This document shows positions 1-8,703 of a DNA stretch of 64,000 bases, one piece after another. The stretch's first letter is position 1, and each line of letters opens with the position of its first letter. The position numbers and the translations under genes were made by a program. The notes under the pieces were generated by a model. The model was not told the DNA's origin. It saw only the letters and a list, made by a program, of their open reading frames with translations, and did not search any database. The DNA is taken from the NCBI RefSeq assembly GCF_000971965.1, contig NZ_LAQP01000015.1:62001-126000 (forward strand). Reading direction: 5' to 3'. Source of the stretch: Paenibacillus wulumuqiensis (lineage in GTDB: Bacteria > Bacillota > Bacilli > Paenibacillales > Paenibacillaceae).

Positions 1-292
1 GAAACAGCGCAAAAACAACTTCAAAAAAAGCCGTTATATTCGGCAGCTGGACGATAACCCGGTCACCGGCAGCAATACCGAGCCGATGCAGCCCGGAAGC
101 CAGCCGATCCACCCGCTGATCCAGCTGGGCATAGGTGATACGCTGCTCTCCACTGACCACTACAATCTGCTCTCCATGCGACTGCGCCTGTCTACGCAGC
201 AGCTGACCGAACGTCTCGCCGCTCCAACATCCGGTCTCCCGGTAGTAACGGGCCATCTCTTCCGGCCATGGTGTAAATCCGGGCAGTCTCAT
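1..292 (-). CDS. dhbE: 2,3-dihydroxybenzoate-AMP ligase, N-terminal part (cut by window edge)
   Basis: Start of the adenylating enzyme that activates 2,3-dihydroxybenzoate with ATP and loads it onto an aryl carrier domain during catecholate siderophore synthesis. About 97 codons are visible. They begin MRLPGFTPWPEEMARYY, continue with GCWSGETFGQLL, and reach QLPN in the first part of the AMP-binding domain, matching the N-terminus of EntE/DhbE proteins. The ATG at 292 overlaps the stop of the upstream dhbC by four bases (ATGA), so the two are translationally coupled. The frame stays open to the window edge. Adenylation core motifs lie outside the window, so the substrate is inferred from the dhbA-dhbC neighbours. 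Confidence 0.88.
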   Translation of the reverse strand, partial: MRLPGFTPWPEEMARYYRETGCWSGETFGQLLRRQAQSHGEQIVVVSGEQRITYAQLDQRVDRLASGLHRLGIAAGDRVIVQLPNITAFFEVVFALF

Positions 293-1554
293 GCCTGATC
301 CCTCCCTGCAGGCTGTGCAGCCGGTTCATCGATGCGCATCGCCCGCAGCATCGTACGCAATTTGGCACTTGTCTCCGCCAGTTCGGCTTCCGCCGTGGAT
401 GCTTCCACTACACCTGCCCCAGCGTAGAGACGCAGCGTGGAGCCGCGTACTTCGGCACAGCGGATCGTAACTGCCCATTCTCCGTCTCCCTCTGCATTGC
501 ACCATCCCACCATGCCGGTGAACAATCCCCGGTCAAATGGCTCCACCTGCCGGATCAGATCGCTTGCCATATCAGTCGGTGTGCCGCAAATCGCCGGTGT
601 CGGATGCAATGCTGCTGCCAGTTCCAGCGAAGTCACTGACGGATCATCCAGCCGTCCAGAGATTTCGGTCGACAGATGCCACATCGTCTCGGTCTGTACG
701 AGAGAAGGCTGCTTTGGCACTTCCAGCTGGCTGCAGTAAGGGCGCAGCGCTGCAGCTACCGCTTCGATCACGACCGCGTGCTCGTGCAAATCCTTGGCCG
801 AGACAAGCAGGGCTTCCGCCCGTCTGCGATCTTCCTGCAGATCTGCACTGCGCGCCGCCGAGCCAGCCAGCGGATTGGCGGTAAAACGCAGTCCCTGCTT
901 GCGAATCAGCAGCTCCGGACTGGCCCCGATCCAGACCGGAGTTTCCCCGGCTGCCGATGAGGAATCGGAATGCTGTTCATGAGACAGCGGAATATGAACG
1001 GCAAAGGTATAACCATGTGTATTGGGCACCGCCAGATTGTGCAGCAGCGCCGCTACCGGAATTTTCGTAGAGCTGGTCAGCTCCAGCGACCGGGACAGAA
1101 CGACCTTTTTCAGATCACCCTGACGCAGATGTACGAGCGCTTCCTCTACGCCCTGCTTGTAAATGTCTGCCGAAGGTACTTCTCGCAGCTCGTAACTGGA
1201 CAATATCGATTGTGCAGGACCGGACCATTCTCCGGCTGTACGCGGAGACGCCCACTGCACCTGCTGCGGAATCACCAAGCGGGCTGGAGACAGCTCCGGG
1301 TCAAAAGGAATCGCTCCCACCAGCACCGGCTGTTCCTGTCCATCTTGACGAGCCTGCTGCAGCAGTGCAGCAGCACGACGGGATAGCGAAGGCAGATCTT
1401 CCTGCTCCACCTCCGGCAGCTGCAGAGCACTTCCTTCCGCCAGCAGCGTATACTGCGGGGAAGACCAGAAAAAACAATGGGTATCCGTATATTGTTCCAG
1501 AAGCTGATGGGCTGTAACTCTTGCCTCCTGCTTGGTTGTTACCATGATGTTCAT
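289..1554 (-). CDS. dhbC: Isochorismate synthase
   Basis: Converts chorismate to isochorismate, the first committed step to 2,3-dihydroxybenzoate for a bacillibactin-type siderophore. The 421-residue length fits DhbC/EntC. The C-terminal chorismate-binding domain is clear: GASPELLI, then ETMWHLSTEISGRL, HPTPAICGTPTDMA and near the end GMVGWCNAEGDGEWAVTIRC. The first 130 residues are the usual variable N-terminal part. An AAGGAG lies 3 bases before the ATG at 1554 and 12 before a second in-frame ATG at 1545, so the exact start is uncertain. It follows dhbA after 93 bases and overlaps dhbE by four bases. Expression should follow the Fur-controlled promoter ahead of besA. Confidence 0.93.
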   Translation of the reverse strand: MNIMVTTKQEARVTAHQLLEQYTDTHCFFWSSPQYTLLAEGSALQLPEVEQEDLPSLSRRAAALLQQARQDGQEQPVLVGAIPFDPELSPARLVIPQQVQWASPRTAGEWSGPAQSILSSYELREVPSADIYKQGVEEALVHLRQGDLKKVVLSRSLELTSSTKIPVAALLHNLAVPNTHGYTFAVHIPLSHEQHSDSSSAAGETPVWIGASPELLIRKQGLRFTANPLAGSAARSADLQEDRRRAEALLVSAKDLHEHAVVIEAVAAALRPYCSQLEVPKQPSLVQTETMWHLSTEISGRLDDPSVTSLELAAALHPTPAICGTPTDMASDLIRQVEPFDRGLFTGMVGWCNAEGDGEWAVTIRCAEVRGSTLRLYAGAGVVEASTAEAELAETSAKLRTMLRAMRIDEPAAQPAGRDQA

Positions 1555-1647
1555 CCTCTCCTTCTTGCTGTATGGGGTGTATGGGGTTGTGCTGTATTGG
1601 TTGTGCTATATTGATTGCGTTGTAAGGAGCCAGCATGGGCTGCCTGG

Positions 1648-2430
1648 TTACACGCCCATCGTGGCGCCGCCGTCCACATATAATTCCTGCATCGTAATAT
1701 GACCAGCCTGATCGGAAGCGAGGAACAGGACGGCATTGGCTACATCCTGTGCCACCGCTATTTTCCCCAGCGGAATGCCGAGACGGAAATGATCCGGTGA
1801 TCCCTGAATGACCGCTTCGGCATTATTGCCATTGGTCCACAGCATTCGCTGCATCTCCGTATCGGTCGATCCGGGAGCCACTACATTGCAGCGGATATGC
1901 TGCCTTGCATATTCCAGCCCAAGGCATTTGGTAAACATGGTCGCCGCCGCTTTGGAAGCCGCATAGGCGGACATCTGGGCACGCGGTACACCGGCTGCAT
2001 TGGAGCTAACCGTAATGATGGTGCCGGATTCCCGCGCTGCCATCGATCCGATCACCGCCCGGCACATATGGAATACACCGGATGTATTAACGGCAAAGGT
2101 CGTATGCCAGTCTTCATCACTCAGTGCATCCACCGTCCCCATCCGCAGCACACCGGCCACATTGACCAGAATATCGATCGGTCCCATCTCCTGCTCGACC
2201 GTCTGTACTACCCGGCCGGCTTCCGTACTTTTACTCACATCCAGCGCATACGCACGGATGCGACCGGGATCTTTGTATTCCGCAGCCAGCGCCTGTACGC
2301 CGGCTTCGTTACGATCTGTCGCTGCCACGATGGCTCCATGGCGGAGCAGCGAGCTTACGACAGCTTCTCCGATTCCCTGGGCGGCTCCGGTGACCAGAGC
2401 GATTTTGCCTTCTATTCCTGTAAATGTCAT
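1648..2430 (-). CDS. dhbA: 2,3-dihydro-2,3-dihydroxybenzoate dehydrogenase (SDR family)
   Basis: NAD-dependent oxidation of 2,3-dihydro-2,3-dihydroxybenzoate to 2,3-dihydroxybenzoate in catechol siderophore synthesis. The 260-residue protein is a classical short-chain dehydrogenase. It has the cofactor motif TGAAQGIG (about residues 14-21), NVAG at about 90-93, Ser143 and the catalytic pair Tyr156 and Lys160 in YAASK. It ends [10 protein letters not shown], usual for EntA/DhbA. The ATG at 2430 has an AAGGAG seven bases upstream. It sits between besA (142-base gap) and dhbC, the gene order known from the Bacillus subtilis besA-dhbACEBF cluster. That context separates it from generic SDR enzymes. 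Confidence 0.92.
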   Translation of the reverse strand: MTFTGIEGKIALVTGAAQGIGEAVVSSLLRHGAIVAATDRNEAGVQALAAEYKDPGRIRAYALDVSKSTEAGRVVQTVEQEMGPIDILVNVAGVLRMGTVDALSDEDWHTTFAVNTSGVFHMCRAVIGSMAARESGTIITVSSNAAGVPRAQMSAYAASKAAATMFTKCLGLEYARQHIRCNVVAPGSTDTEMQRMLWTNGNNAEAVIQGSPDHFRLGIPLGKIAVAQDVANAVLFLASDQAGHITMQELYVDGGATMGV

Positions 2431-2572
2431 CCTTATGCTCCTTGCCTGTATGATGATGAACGGGATAACGCCGTTTAATGGCAGGTATCCCTGATATGGG
2501 TTCTGTATCTGTATATGAATAGTTCTGTATCATGTACTACCGATTGCTCATGTACCTTTCATCTGCTGTCGC

Positions 2573-3427
2573 TTACGGATGCAGCGCAAACCGCAGCGCT
2601 CGGCTGATCAGGATAGGGACTACGGACAGATGATTCTCATCGGGGCACTCCCGGTACTCCATCTGCATCCCCGTCTCCCTCAGTTCCGACAGTCGCTCGA
2701 TCAGCTGCTCGGAACGGTCGTTATTGCGGGCAGTATGTGTGCGTTCCAGCTCGCCCATGCCGATCAGCAGACGTAGAGGTTCCGCTGTGACCGTACCGCT
2801 CCGGCAGTCTGCAATAAAACGCTCGGCTTCTTCATCCAGCAGCTGATGGTTCCAGTGAATCGATGGACTGCCAGCGATATAATATTGAAAGGCCTGCGGC
2901 TGGGTAAACAGCGTATGCAAAACGAACAGCCCGCCGAGAGAGTGGCCGAACACGGCCTGCCGCTGACGATTGATCGGCAGTTTGGCTTCGATAACCGGCT
3001 TCAGCTCCTTTTCCAGAAAGTGCAGGAACAGATCCGCGCCTCCCTGTTCCGGGATAGGCGTCCCATCCGGACGACGTTTGTATTCGCTGGTCGCCCGCGG
3101 GGTATAGTCATAATAGCGGCGGGCGGCAAAAGGCTCGCTCGTCTCATATCCGATTCCCACGATGACAGCCGGGATAACGCCGGTCTTGTCCGGACGACGG
3201 CTCTGCATCCGCAGTGCATCGACCATCGTGGCGAACACCGAATTGCCATCCAGCAAATAGATGACCGGATAGCCTCCGGATGGTGGAGCACCTGCAGGTG
3301 TATAGATCATAATTTTATAATTGCAGTCACCGGCTGCTGAGGGCATCCGCCACTGTCTGGCCTGCGGCACTTCGATCCTGTGATCGGCAGCTTCGGCGAT
3401 CTGCTGCTTCCTGTTATCGAGGTTCAT
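2573..3427 (-). CDS. besA: BesA-like siderophore trilactone esterase
   Basis: Alpha/beta hydrolase of the Fes/IroE/BesA group, expected to cleave the trilactone ring of ferric bacillibactin in the cytoplasm so that iron is released. Of 284 residues, the strand VIYLLDGNSVF (about 55-65), the nucleophile elbow GHSLGG (161-166, Ser163) and the likely catalytic His266 in DENH are visible. No signal peptide is seen, as expected for a cytoplasmic enzyme. The start at 3427 is preceded by AAGGAAGAAGG. A Fur box lies 28 bases upstream of the start. Being first gene before dhbA, as in Bacillus subtilis, is the main reason for the specific name; sequence alone supports an esterase of this superfamily. 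Confidence 0.85.
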   Translation of the reverse strand: MNLDNRKQQIAEAADHRIEVPQARQWRMPSAAGDCNYKIMIYTPAGAPPSGGYPVIYLLDGNSVFATMVDALRMQSRRPDKTGVIPAVIVGIGYETSEPFAARRYYDYTPRATSEYKRRPDGTPIPEQGGADLFLHFLEKELKPVIEAKLPINRQRQAVFGHSLGGLFVLHTLFTQPQAFQYYIAGSPSIHWNHQLLDEEAERFIADCRSGTVTAEPLRLLIGMGELERTHTARNNDRSEQLIERLSELRETGMQMEYRECPDENHLSVVPILISRALRFALHP

Positions 3428-3454
3428 ACAGCGCCTTCTTCCTTATGCATTAAT

Positions 3455-3469
3455 TGATATTGATTATCA
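3455..3469 (-). promoter_or_regulatory. Fur box ahead of besA-dhb operon
   Basis: On the minus strand TGATAATCAATATCA matches the 7-1-7 Fur consensus TGATAATNATTATCA at all but one position. It lies directly upstream of besA, so iron-replete cells should repress the siderophore operon. Confidence 0.85.
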
Positions 3470-3565
3470 TTACCAATTATATAGAACGAGACCATGATCA
3501 CCATGGACCAAATCCAGAATCTCTTTGTCATATATCCAGATGATAAACAAAGCCCGGCGCACACC

Positions 3566-3629
3566 AAAAACCCCTGCAGATCGTACAGTGTCCTGGTTGG
3601 ATACCAGGCCTGTAGATGATCTGCAGGGG
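3566..3629 (-). terminator. Long branched-looking terminator after the siderophore-binding protein gene
   Basis: Outer arms CCCCTGCAGATC (3571-3582) and GATCTGCAGGGG (3618-3629) pair perfectly. Inside them TACAG/CTGTA and CCTGG/CCAGG pair as well, giving a long interrupted hairpin. In minus-strand reading it is followed by TTTTT, so it should end the transcript of the gene at 3668-4705 and insulate besA. Confidence 0.8.
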
Positions 3630-3667
3630 GTGGGAATACGATATGAGTACTCTTATTTACACTTCTC

Positions 3668-4705
3668 TTACTGGCCGACTGCTGCCACCACATCGTCGAT
3701 CACTTTACCAAAAGCAATCAATCCGCTGCCGAGCCAGTAGGAGGAATCCGCTTCGTAGACATGACCTGCTCGAACTGCAGGCATCGATTTCCATACCTCG
3801 CTTGATGTCATCTCCTGCATGCTGTTCGTTCCGCGGCTGGATACATCCACCGTGAAAATATAATCCGCATCAATATCCGCCAACGACTCGGTCGCGATCA
3901 TTGCCGTGCTCTTCTGCTGTACGAGCCCCGGTTGGCCGAGACCCAGCTGCTTGTACACCACATAACCGCTAAAGTAATCCGGGCTCATTAGCGTGACCCC
4001 GCGCGGAGCAAAGCGGATAATGGCTGCCTTTTTCCCTGCCTCGGTGACGGACTGGATTTTGGCTTTGGCATCGGCCAGCTTGGCTTTATACTGCTGGATT
4101 GCCTGCTCTGCCTGCTGCTGTTTGCCAAGCAGTCCGGCGATAGTCTGCAGGGATTTTTCCGGATCACCGGAGGCATTGTTGAACACATACACCGGCGCTA
4201 TTTTGGAATAGCTCTCGTATACGCCTTTCTCCGCATAATGGGACGTATGTAAAATGATCAGATCCGGCTTGTAGTTCATGACCAGTTCCGGCGACGGCAG
4301 ACCCGAGGAAAAGTCCAGCTTGGGCACGTCCTTGAGCTGGTCTTCCAGGTACGGCTGTCCCTCCTGTCCGCTCGACCACTGGGCGACAGGTGTTACGCCG
4401 AGTGTGAGCAGCGAATCTTCCAGATAAGGGGCAAATACGCGCTGCGGGGCAGCCGGAATCTGAAGCTGATGTCCCTGCTCGTCGGTTACCGTCTGCTCAC
4501 TGCCGACTGCCGATACCGGCTGGGCGGCAGCTGCCTGATCCTTGCCCGCTTCGGCAGCCTGATTCGAATCTGCTGCCGGAGAACCGCAGCCTGCCAGCAT
4601 CCCTACCAGGCATACTGCCAGCACCAGCATCACCAGCGAGCGTATGCTCCGGCTGTTATTTTTCTTTTCTTTTGCAGATTGTACTGCTTTATTATAGGCG
4701 TTCAT
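3668..4705 (-). CDS. Iron-siderophore ABC transporter substrate-binding lipoprotein (FeuA/YfiY type)
   Basis: Cell-surface lipoprotein that captures a ferric siderophore and passes it to an ABC permease. The 345-residue protein has a basic N-terminus, a hydrophobic segment and the lipobox LAGC with Cys40. The mature part has the TroA-like fold of cluster VIII binding proteins: VTDEQGHQLQIPAAPQRVF at the start of the domain, YKPDLIILHTSHY in the middle, and GLIAFGKVIDDVV at the end. No permease or ATPase gene lies next to it, so partners must be elsewhere. A Fur box sits at 4724-4738 and a Btr-like regulator gene is just upstream. That suggests a bacillibactin or related ligand, but the substrate is inferred. 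Confidence 0.88.
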   Translation of the reverse strand: MNAYNKAVQSAKEKKNNSRSIRSLVMLVLAVCLVGMLAGCGSPAADSNQAAEAGKDQAAAAQPVSAVGSEQTVTDEQGHQLQIPAAPQRVFAPYLEDSLLTLGVTPVAQWSSGQEGQPYLEDQLKDVPKLDFSSGLPSPELVMNYKPDLIILHTSHYAEKGVYESYSKIAPVYVFNNASGDPEKSLQTIAGLLGKQQQAEQAIQQYKAKLADAKAKIQSVTEAGKKAAIIRFAPRGVTLMSPDYFSGYVVYKQLGLGQPGLVQQKSTAMIATESLADIDADYIFTVDVSSRGTNSMQEMTSSEVWKSMPAVRAGHVYEADSSYWLGSGLIAFGKVIDDVVAAVGQ

Positions 4706-4723
4706 TATCGATAACCACTCCTC

Positions 4724-4738
4724 TGATAATAATTCTCA
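4724..4738 (-). promoter_or_regulatory. Fur box ahead of siderophore-binding protein gene
   Basis: Minus-strand TGAGAATTATTATCA differs from TGATAATNATTATCA at one base. It lies about 20 bases upstream of the start codon at 4705 and 16 bases after the 3' end of the regulator gene. Confidence 0.85.
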
Positions 4739-4753
4739 TTTAGCAAAGTATAG

Positions 4754-5971
4754 TTACTTCACCTGCCCGTGACCATGGACTGTATCCTGCAGCGAGTTTG
4801 GACAATTTCCGGTAAACAGCAGTTCGGCTTCGTCCAGCATCCGCATAATCGCCAGTGCCGAATACTCACACCAGGGGTCCGAAGAGATCGATGATACCTG
4901 CAAATTGCGTACTGCATTCAGCCGTTTCCAGTCTTCGGAATGCTGAAGTGCCAGCCAGCTGGCCCGTGAATGAGCTTCCGGACAGACGGTTACCAGCATC
5001 CGCTCCGGGTTCATAACCGCCAGCTCCTGCAAAGTGATCGGCAGATGCCGGATGCCGGCTTGTGGGCAGGCAGGCTGTAGATTGAGATCTTCATACAGTA
5101 CCTCATCCAGTCCCCGATTGCTGTACATGTACATATGCTCTCCATAAATGCGCAGCACGAGCAGCCGGTCGCTGCCGACCTTTGAGCCGATACGCTGGCG
5201 GGCCAGGCGTACCCGTTCCTCATAGCGGCTGATCCACTGCCGAGCCTGCTCTTCCCGGCCGAGGAAGCTGCCAATCTCCAGCAGCTGCTCCCGCCAGTTC
5301 CTATCTTTAGCCGCGACGAACAGGGACGGCGCAATCTGCTGCAGACGCTGCCGGTCCGCTTGATCCAGCCGGTCGGTCCCGATAATCACATCCGGACGCG
5401 TTCGTACCAATCGTTCTACATTGGCTTCGAATGACAGTGATGTATATGGATCGCACAATTTGAGCGAAGTACGGATGCCGTTGCGGTATGCATTATAATA
5501 GTAAGCCGTCCACTTCGGATCAAGCGGCGCGGCAGCCGGGATAATCCCGAGCGCCAGCAGATAGCCGGTCACCGGTGCACAGCAGGCTGCTACGGCTTTG
5601 CGTGTATGTTTGGCATATTCGGACGGGGACACACCGACTTCCTTTTTGAATTTGCGGCTGAAATAAAATTCATCGCTGTAGCCCACCTTGACTGCGATAT
5701 CCCGCAGCCTTTGCCCGGTCTCCGTCAGATAGCGCTTGGCATGGGCGATTCGGATATCGGTCAGGTATTCCATCGCACTTTGCTGGAATGTTTTTTTGAA
5801 CAGATCGACAAAATACTTTGGACTGAGCTTCGCCATATCGGCGAGCTGCTGAATCGAGAGCGGCTCATTATAATGCAGCTCCATAAAAGAGCGGATCTCT
5901 GTTAACGTTTTTTTGGACGTACCTCCCTGTAGAGAACGGGAGTGGTTGCTGTGTACTTTGGCTTTGGTCAT
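4754..5971 (-). CDS. AraC-family regulator fused to a siderophore-binding domain (Btr-like)
   Basis: One-component regulator joining an N-terminal AraC HTH domain with a C-terminal periplasmic-binding-protein-like domain, as in Bacillus subtilis Btr, which activates feuABC when it binds ferric bacillibactin. The HTH part (about residues 20-115) contains LSIQQLADMAKLSPKYF and GYSDEFYFSRKFKKEVG. The second part shows PDVIIGTDRL and the late strand PERMLVTVCPEAHS. Two upstream ATGs are in frame (6052 and 5971); I chose 5971 because an AAAGGAG lies ahead of it, giving 405 residues. It lacks a signal peptide, so the ligand-binding part works in the cytoplasm. A perfect Fur box lies about 95 bases upstream. 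Likely targets are the adjacent binding protein and dhb genes. Confidence 0.88.
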   Translation of the reverse strand: MTKAKVHSNHSRSLQGGTSKKTLTEIRSFMELHYNEPLSIQQLADMAKLSPKYFVDLFKKTFQQSAMEYLTDIRIAHAKRYLTETGQRLRDIAVKVGYSDEFYFSRKFKKEVGVSPSEYAKHTRKAVAACCAPVTGYLLALGIIPAAAPLDPKWTAYYYNAYRNGIRTSLKLCDPYTSLSFEANVERLVRTRPDVIIGTDRLDQADRQRLQQIAPSLFVAAKDRNWREQLLEIGSFLGREEQARQWISRYEERVRLARQRIGSKVGSDRLLVLRIYGEHMYMYSNRGLDEVLYEDLNLQPACPQAGIRHLPITLQELAVMNPERMLVTVCPEAHSRASWLALQHSEDWKRLNAVRNLQVSSISSDPWCEYSALAIMRMLDEAELLFTGNCPNSLQDTVHGHGQVK

Positions 5972-6065
5972 GTGTTGAACTCTCCTTTCTTCTTGGGGAC
6001 GATCAATTATGCAGGACAGTCGCACACCAGGGTAGAGCGACACCGAATTCATGCTAATTTGAAAA

Positions 6066-6080
6066 TGATAATCATTATCA
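6066..6080 (-). promoter_or_regulatory. Perfect Fur box ahead of the Btr-like regulator
   Basis: TGATAATCATTATCA is a full match to the 15-base Fur consensus and a perfect palindrome. It lies upstream of the regulator gene that starts at 5971. In the space to 6283 there is also a T-rich stretch (minus strand, 6128-6134) behind a weak GATAG/CTATC pairing, possibly a poor terminator for the gene ending at 6284. Confidence 0.9.
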
Positions 6081-6283
6081 CTAAGCTACCATACTTTTTT
6101 TCCTAAGTAAATCAGGATATGTAAATAAAAAAAGCACTCCCTATCACCAGTCAGTCATCGGATAAGCGATAGCTGCTGGATACAGGAAATGCCTTTGATC
6201 AAAAATGATGTGGATTCGGCCGATATGACCGGAATCTGTAGGGAAAAATGCAGATAGGATACGGGCTATGTTGATACTTGTAG

Positions 6284-7207
6284 TTATCCCCGACTGCCGG
6301 ATAATGCATAATCGGCCGGAATGCGTTCCAGTATACGTTGGCCGTAAATATCCGCAAACGGCTGATCAGGCATATGGATGTAGCCAATATAACAGCCGCA
6401 TATTTTCATGCCGCAGGGACGGATGCCAGAGATCTCGCGCAGGCTGCGCCGGTAAATATTGCCCAGTACCCGCTTGTCCTGATAGCAGCGCTTCACCATG
6501 CCGTTACCCTGCACATAAAATACATTTTGCCCGGCCAGGCAGGATTGTCCCAGACTGTCATAGTCGCGCAGATTGTACTCGAAATACGGATCGATCCGCT
6601 GCAGCTCAGCTATCTCTTCCGGCTGGTAATACGCCGGTCGATCCTTGAACGCATTGATCCACAGATAGACATTTTCCGGCAGACGGGCACGCAGCGAGCG
6701 GATCGCCGGGAATGCTTCACGCAACCCGACGACACCCGCACTGAAGGCAATGCCCTGTTCATACAGCTGCATCCCCTGCCTGACAAAAAATTCCTCACTC
6801 GTCTGCCCGGGATGATACGTTGCCCAGAACGCCGCCTTGCTGCGATCCAGCTCAGCGGTCCAGTCCAGCTTGACCGACAGATTCGTCTGAATCGCCACCT
6901 TGTCGATATGCGGCAGATGGGACAGCTCAATCATCGCCCGCCGATACCATCCATGAACCAGTCCTTCTCCATAAGGGTTGAAAAAGATGGACAACCGGTG
7001 TCCCTCCCGCTCCTGTTCACGCACCCAGCCGACAAACCGCTCCAACTGCTGGCGATCCCGCTGCAGCGTCTCCCGGCTGTCTACCGTCTTGCTGAACGGA
7101 CAATAGGGACAGGCATAATTGCACGAAGACAGGCTGCCCCGATAATAAAAGGAAAAGGAGATCTCCTGCTGCTCTGCATGTCTGTCCATTTCTACTGCCC
7201 CTTTCAT
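6284..7207 (-). CDS. STM4011-like radical SAM protein
   Basis: Radical SAM enzyme of unknown substrate, last gene of a five-gene operon. The cluster-binding motif CNYACPYC supplies Cys29, Cys33 and Cys36. Four more cysteines near the C-terminus (Cys241, Cys265, Cys270, Cys272) resemble an auxiliary-cluster or SPASM-like region. Between them lie FFNPYGEGLVH and AIQTNLSVKLDW, fitting the TIM-barrel core. The open frame extends to 7303, but the ATG at 7207 overlaps the stop of the upstream radical SAM gene (ATGA), so 307 residues is the likely protein. By order and motifs I match it to the family NCBI names after Salmonella STM4011. Its reaction is not known to me. Confidence 0.82.
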   Translation of the reverse strand: MKGAVEMDRHAEQQEISFSFYYRGSLSSCNYACPYCPFSKTVDSRETLQRDRQQLERFVGWVREQEREGHRLSIFFNPYGEGLVHGWYRRAMIELSHLPHIDKVAIQTNLSVKLDWTAELDRSKAAFWATYHPGQTSEEFFVRQGMQLYEQGIAFSAGVVGLREAFPAIRSLRARLPENVYLWINAFKDRPAYYQPEEIAELQRIDPYFEYNLRDYDSLGQSCLAGQNVFYVQGNGMVKRCYQDKRVLGNIYRRSLREISGIRPCGMKICGCYIGYIHMPDQPFADIYGQRILERIPADYALSGSRG

Positions 7208-8661
7208 CGTCCGACATACCCTTCCATCCGTTCGTAGACTTCCGGCGAGATCAACCAGTCGCCGATGCTGTCCGAATAAGCGAGACCTTCGCGCGTCAGG
7301 CACAGCACAGCATTCACTGTATCTGCGGCGTATAAACGCTCTACATGATCGGCTTGTGCATGTCCATCCCTATCGACCCCAGACGAAGAACCGACCAGTT
7401 CAGCGAGTCCGGTCCAGATCAGATTGCGCAGCTCCGGCAGATCGTCCAGCGGCGAGGTGCCGAATCGCTGATGATAGGCTGACAGCTCCAGACCTTCGCG
7501 GTGCAGGATAGCCTTGAGTACAAAGCGGCGCTTGCGCTCCTGCTCATTCAATACAAACCCGTAATCTGCCGTATCATAGCGCTCGGCAGTCACATAATCA
7601 GCGATAATGCTGCGCGTCGCTGCTGTGCTCACCCCGTAGCGTGAAGCATAATGTACATTTTGCGTATACGAGCGTGCGCCGCAGCCGAGTCCGGCCATGC
7701 CTTCTTCCTGGCAGCTGTAGGGCAGCAGCTCTTTGGATGAATGGAAATCCCGGGCGAACCGGCGCATCGAATACTGGGTATATCCTGCCGCTTCCAGACG
7801 ATCTACCGCCGCCCGGTACAGCTGCAGCCGGATATCCTGCTCCAGTCCGGTCTGCCCCGGCTTGAGAATTGTATTCTCACGTACATACAATGGATAAATA
7901 AAGATCTCGCCCGGTTCATAGGACAGTGCCTGCTCTACCGAATACAGCCATGATTCCACCGTCTGTCCCGGCAGTCCGTAGATCAGATCCACATTCAGCA
8001 GCGGAAAGTCATACTCGGTCAGCATATCCAGCGCTTCACGTACCAGTGCCGGCTTTTGCGGACGGTAGATCGCCGCGCTCTCGGCTTCGATAAAGCTCTG
8101 AATGCCCATACTGACCCGGTCCGTTCCGCGGCGCTTCAGAATATCGAGCCACTCCGGAGTGACCGTATCCGGTGACGTCTCCACCGAAATGGACGCCTGT
8201 GCCGGATTCAGCCCCATCATATGCTCGGCAATATCAAACAGCCGTTCCAACTGCTCCGGCGCCAGCAGCGTCGGCGTCCCTCCGCCGATCGCAAACCGCG
8301 AAAACGGCCGTCCCGACATGATTGGTGCCCACTGCCGGGCCTGGCGCTCCAGCGCATCCACATACTCCTTATGTACATCTGCCCGCTTGTCCGGCAGGGT
8401 GAACAAATTGCAGAATCCGCAGCGCGCCGCGCAAAACGGAATATGCATATACAGAAAATAGCTGTCCAGCTCTTCCTTTGACCATAATTGTTGGAGTGAA
8501 TAAGGAGGGTCCAGTTCACGATATGCCGTCTTGTGCGGATAGGAATACAAATACGAGCGGTAAGGTGCTTCGGTAATCTGACGGTTCCATTTCTGCAATT
8601 CAGGTGTCCATTCCAGAGGGGATAGGGCATGGAGCGGTAACTCGGTATGCTCCTGATTCAT
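7204..8661 (-). CDS. STM4012-like radical SAM protein (HemN/HemW-like)
   Basis: A 485-residue radical SAM protein resembling coproporphyrinogen III oxidase-like enzymes. YMHIPFCAARCGFC carries Cys77, Cys81 and Cys84. GGGTPTLL, SVETSPDTV and VSMGIQSF follow in the order seen in HemN/HemW proteins, then a C-terminal HemN-like domain (QERKRRFVLKAIL). True HemN or HemW genes sit elsewhere and are not part of such operons, so a heme role is unlikely here. An AAAAAGGAG lies nine bases before the ATG. The gene follows the hydrolase gene by 42 bases and overlaps the next radical SAM gene by four. Family assignment to STM4012 comes from motif pattern plus gene order; the substrate is unknown. Confidence 0.82.
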   Translation of the reverse strand: MNQEHTELPLHALSPLEWTPELQKWNRQITEAPYRSYLYSYPHKTAYRELDPPYSLQQLWSKEELDSYFLYMHIPFCAARCGFCNLFTLPDKRADVHKEYVDALERQARQWAPIMSGRPFSRFAIGGGTPTLLAPEQLERLFDIAEHMMGLNPAQASISVETSPDTVTPEWLDILKRRGTDRVSMGIQSFIEAESAAIYRPQKPALVREALDMLTEYDFPLLNVDLIYGLPGQTVESWLYSVEQALSYEPGEIFIYPLYVRENTILKPGQTGLEQDIRLQLYRAAVDRLEAAGYTQYSMRRFARDFHSSKELLPYSCQEEGMAGLGCGARSYTQNVHYASRYGVSTAATRSIIADYVTAERYDTADYGFVLNEQERKRRFVLKAILHREGLELSAYHQRFGTSPLDDLPELRNLIWTGLAELVGSSSGVDRDGHAQADHVERLYAADTVNAVLCLTREGLAYSDSIGDWLISPEVYERMEGYVGR

Positions 8662-8703
8662 GATGTAACACTCCTTTTTGTACGTTCTCGACCGCCATGC
8701 CTG

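Noticed and set aside
6338-7237. 299-residue open frame on the plus strand
   Set aside because: It runs opposite to the radical SAM gene, which has the CNYACPYC motif and operon overlaps. The opposite frame has no recognisable domain and arises from the codon bias.
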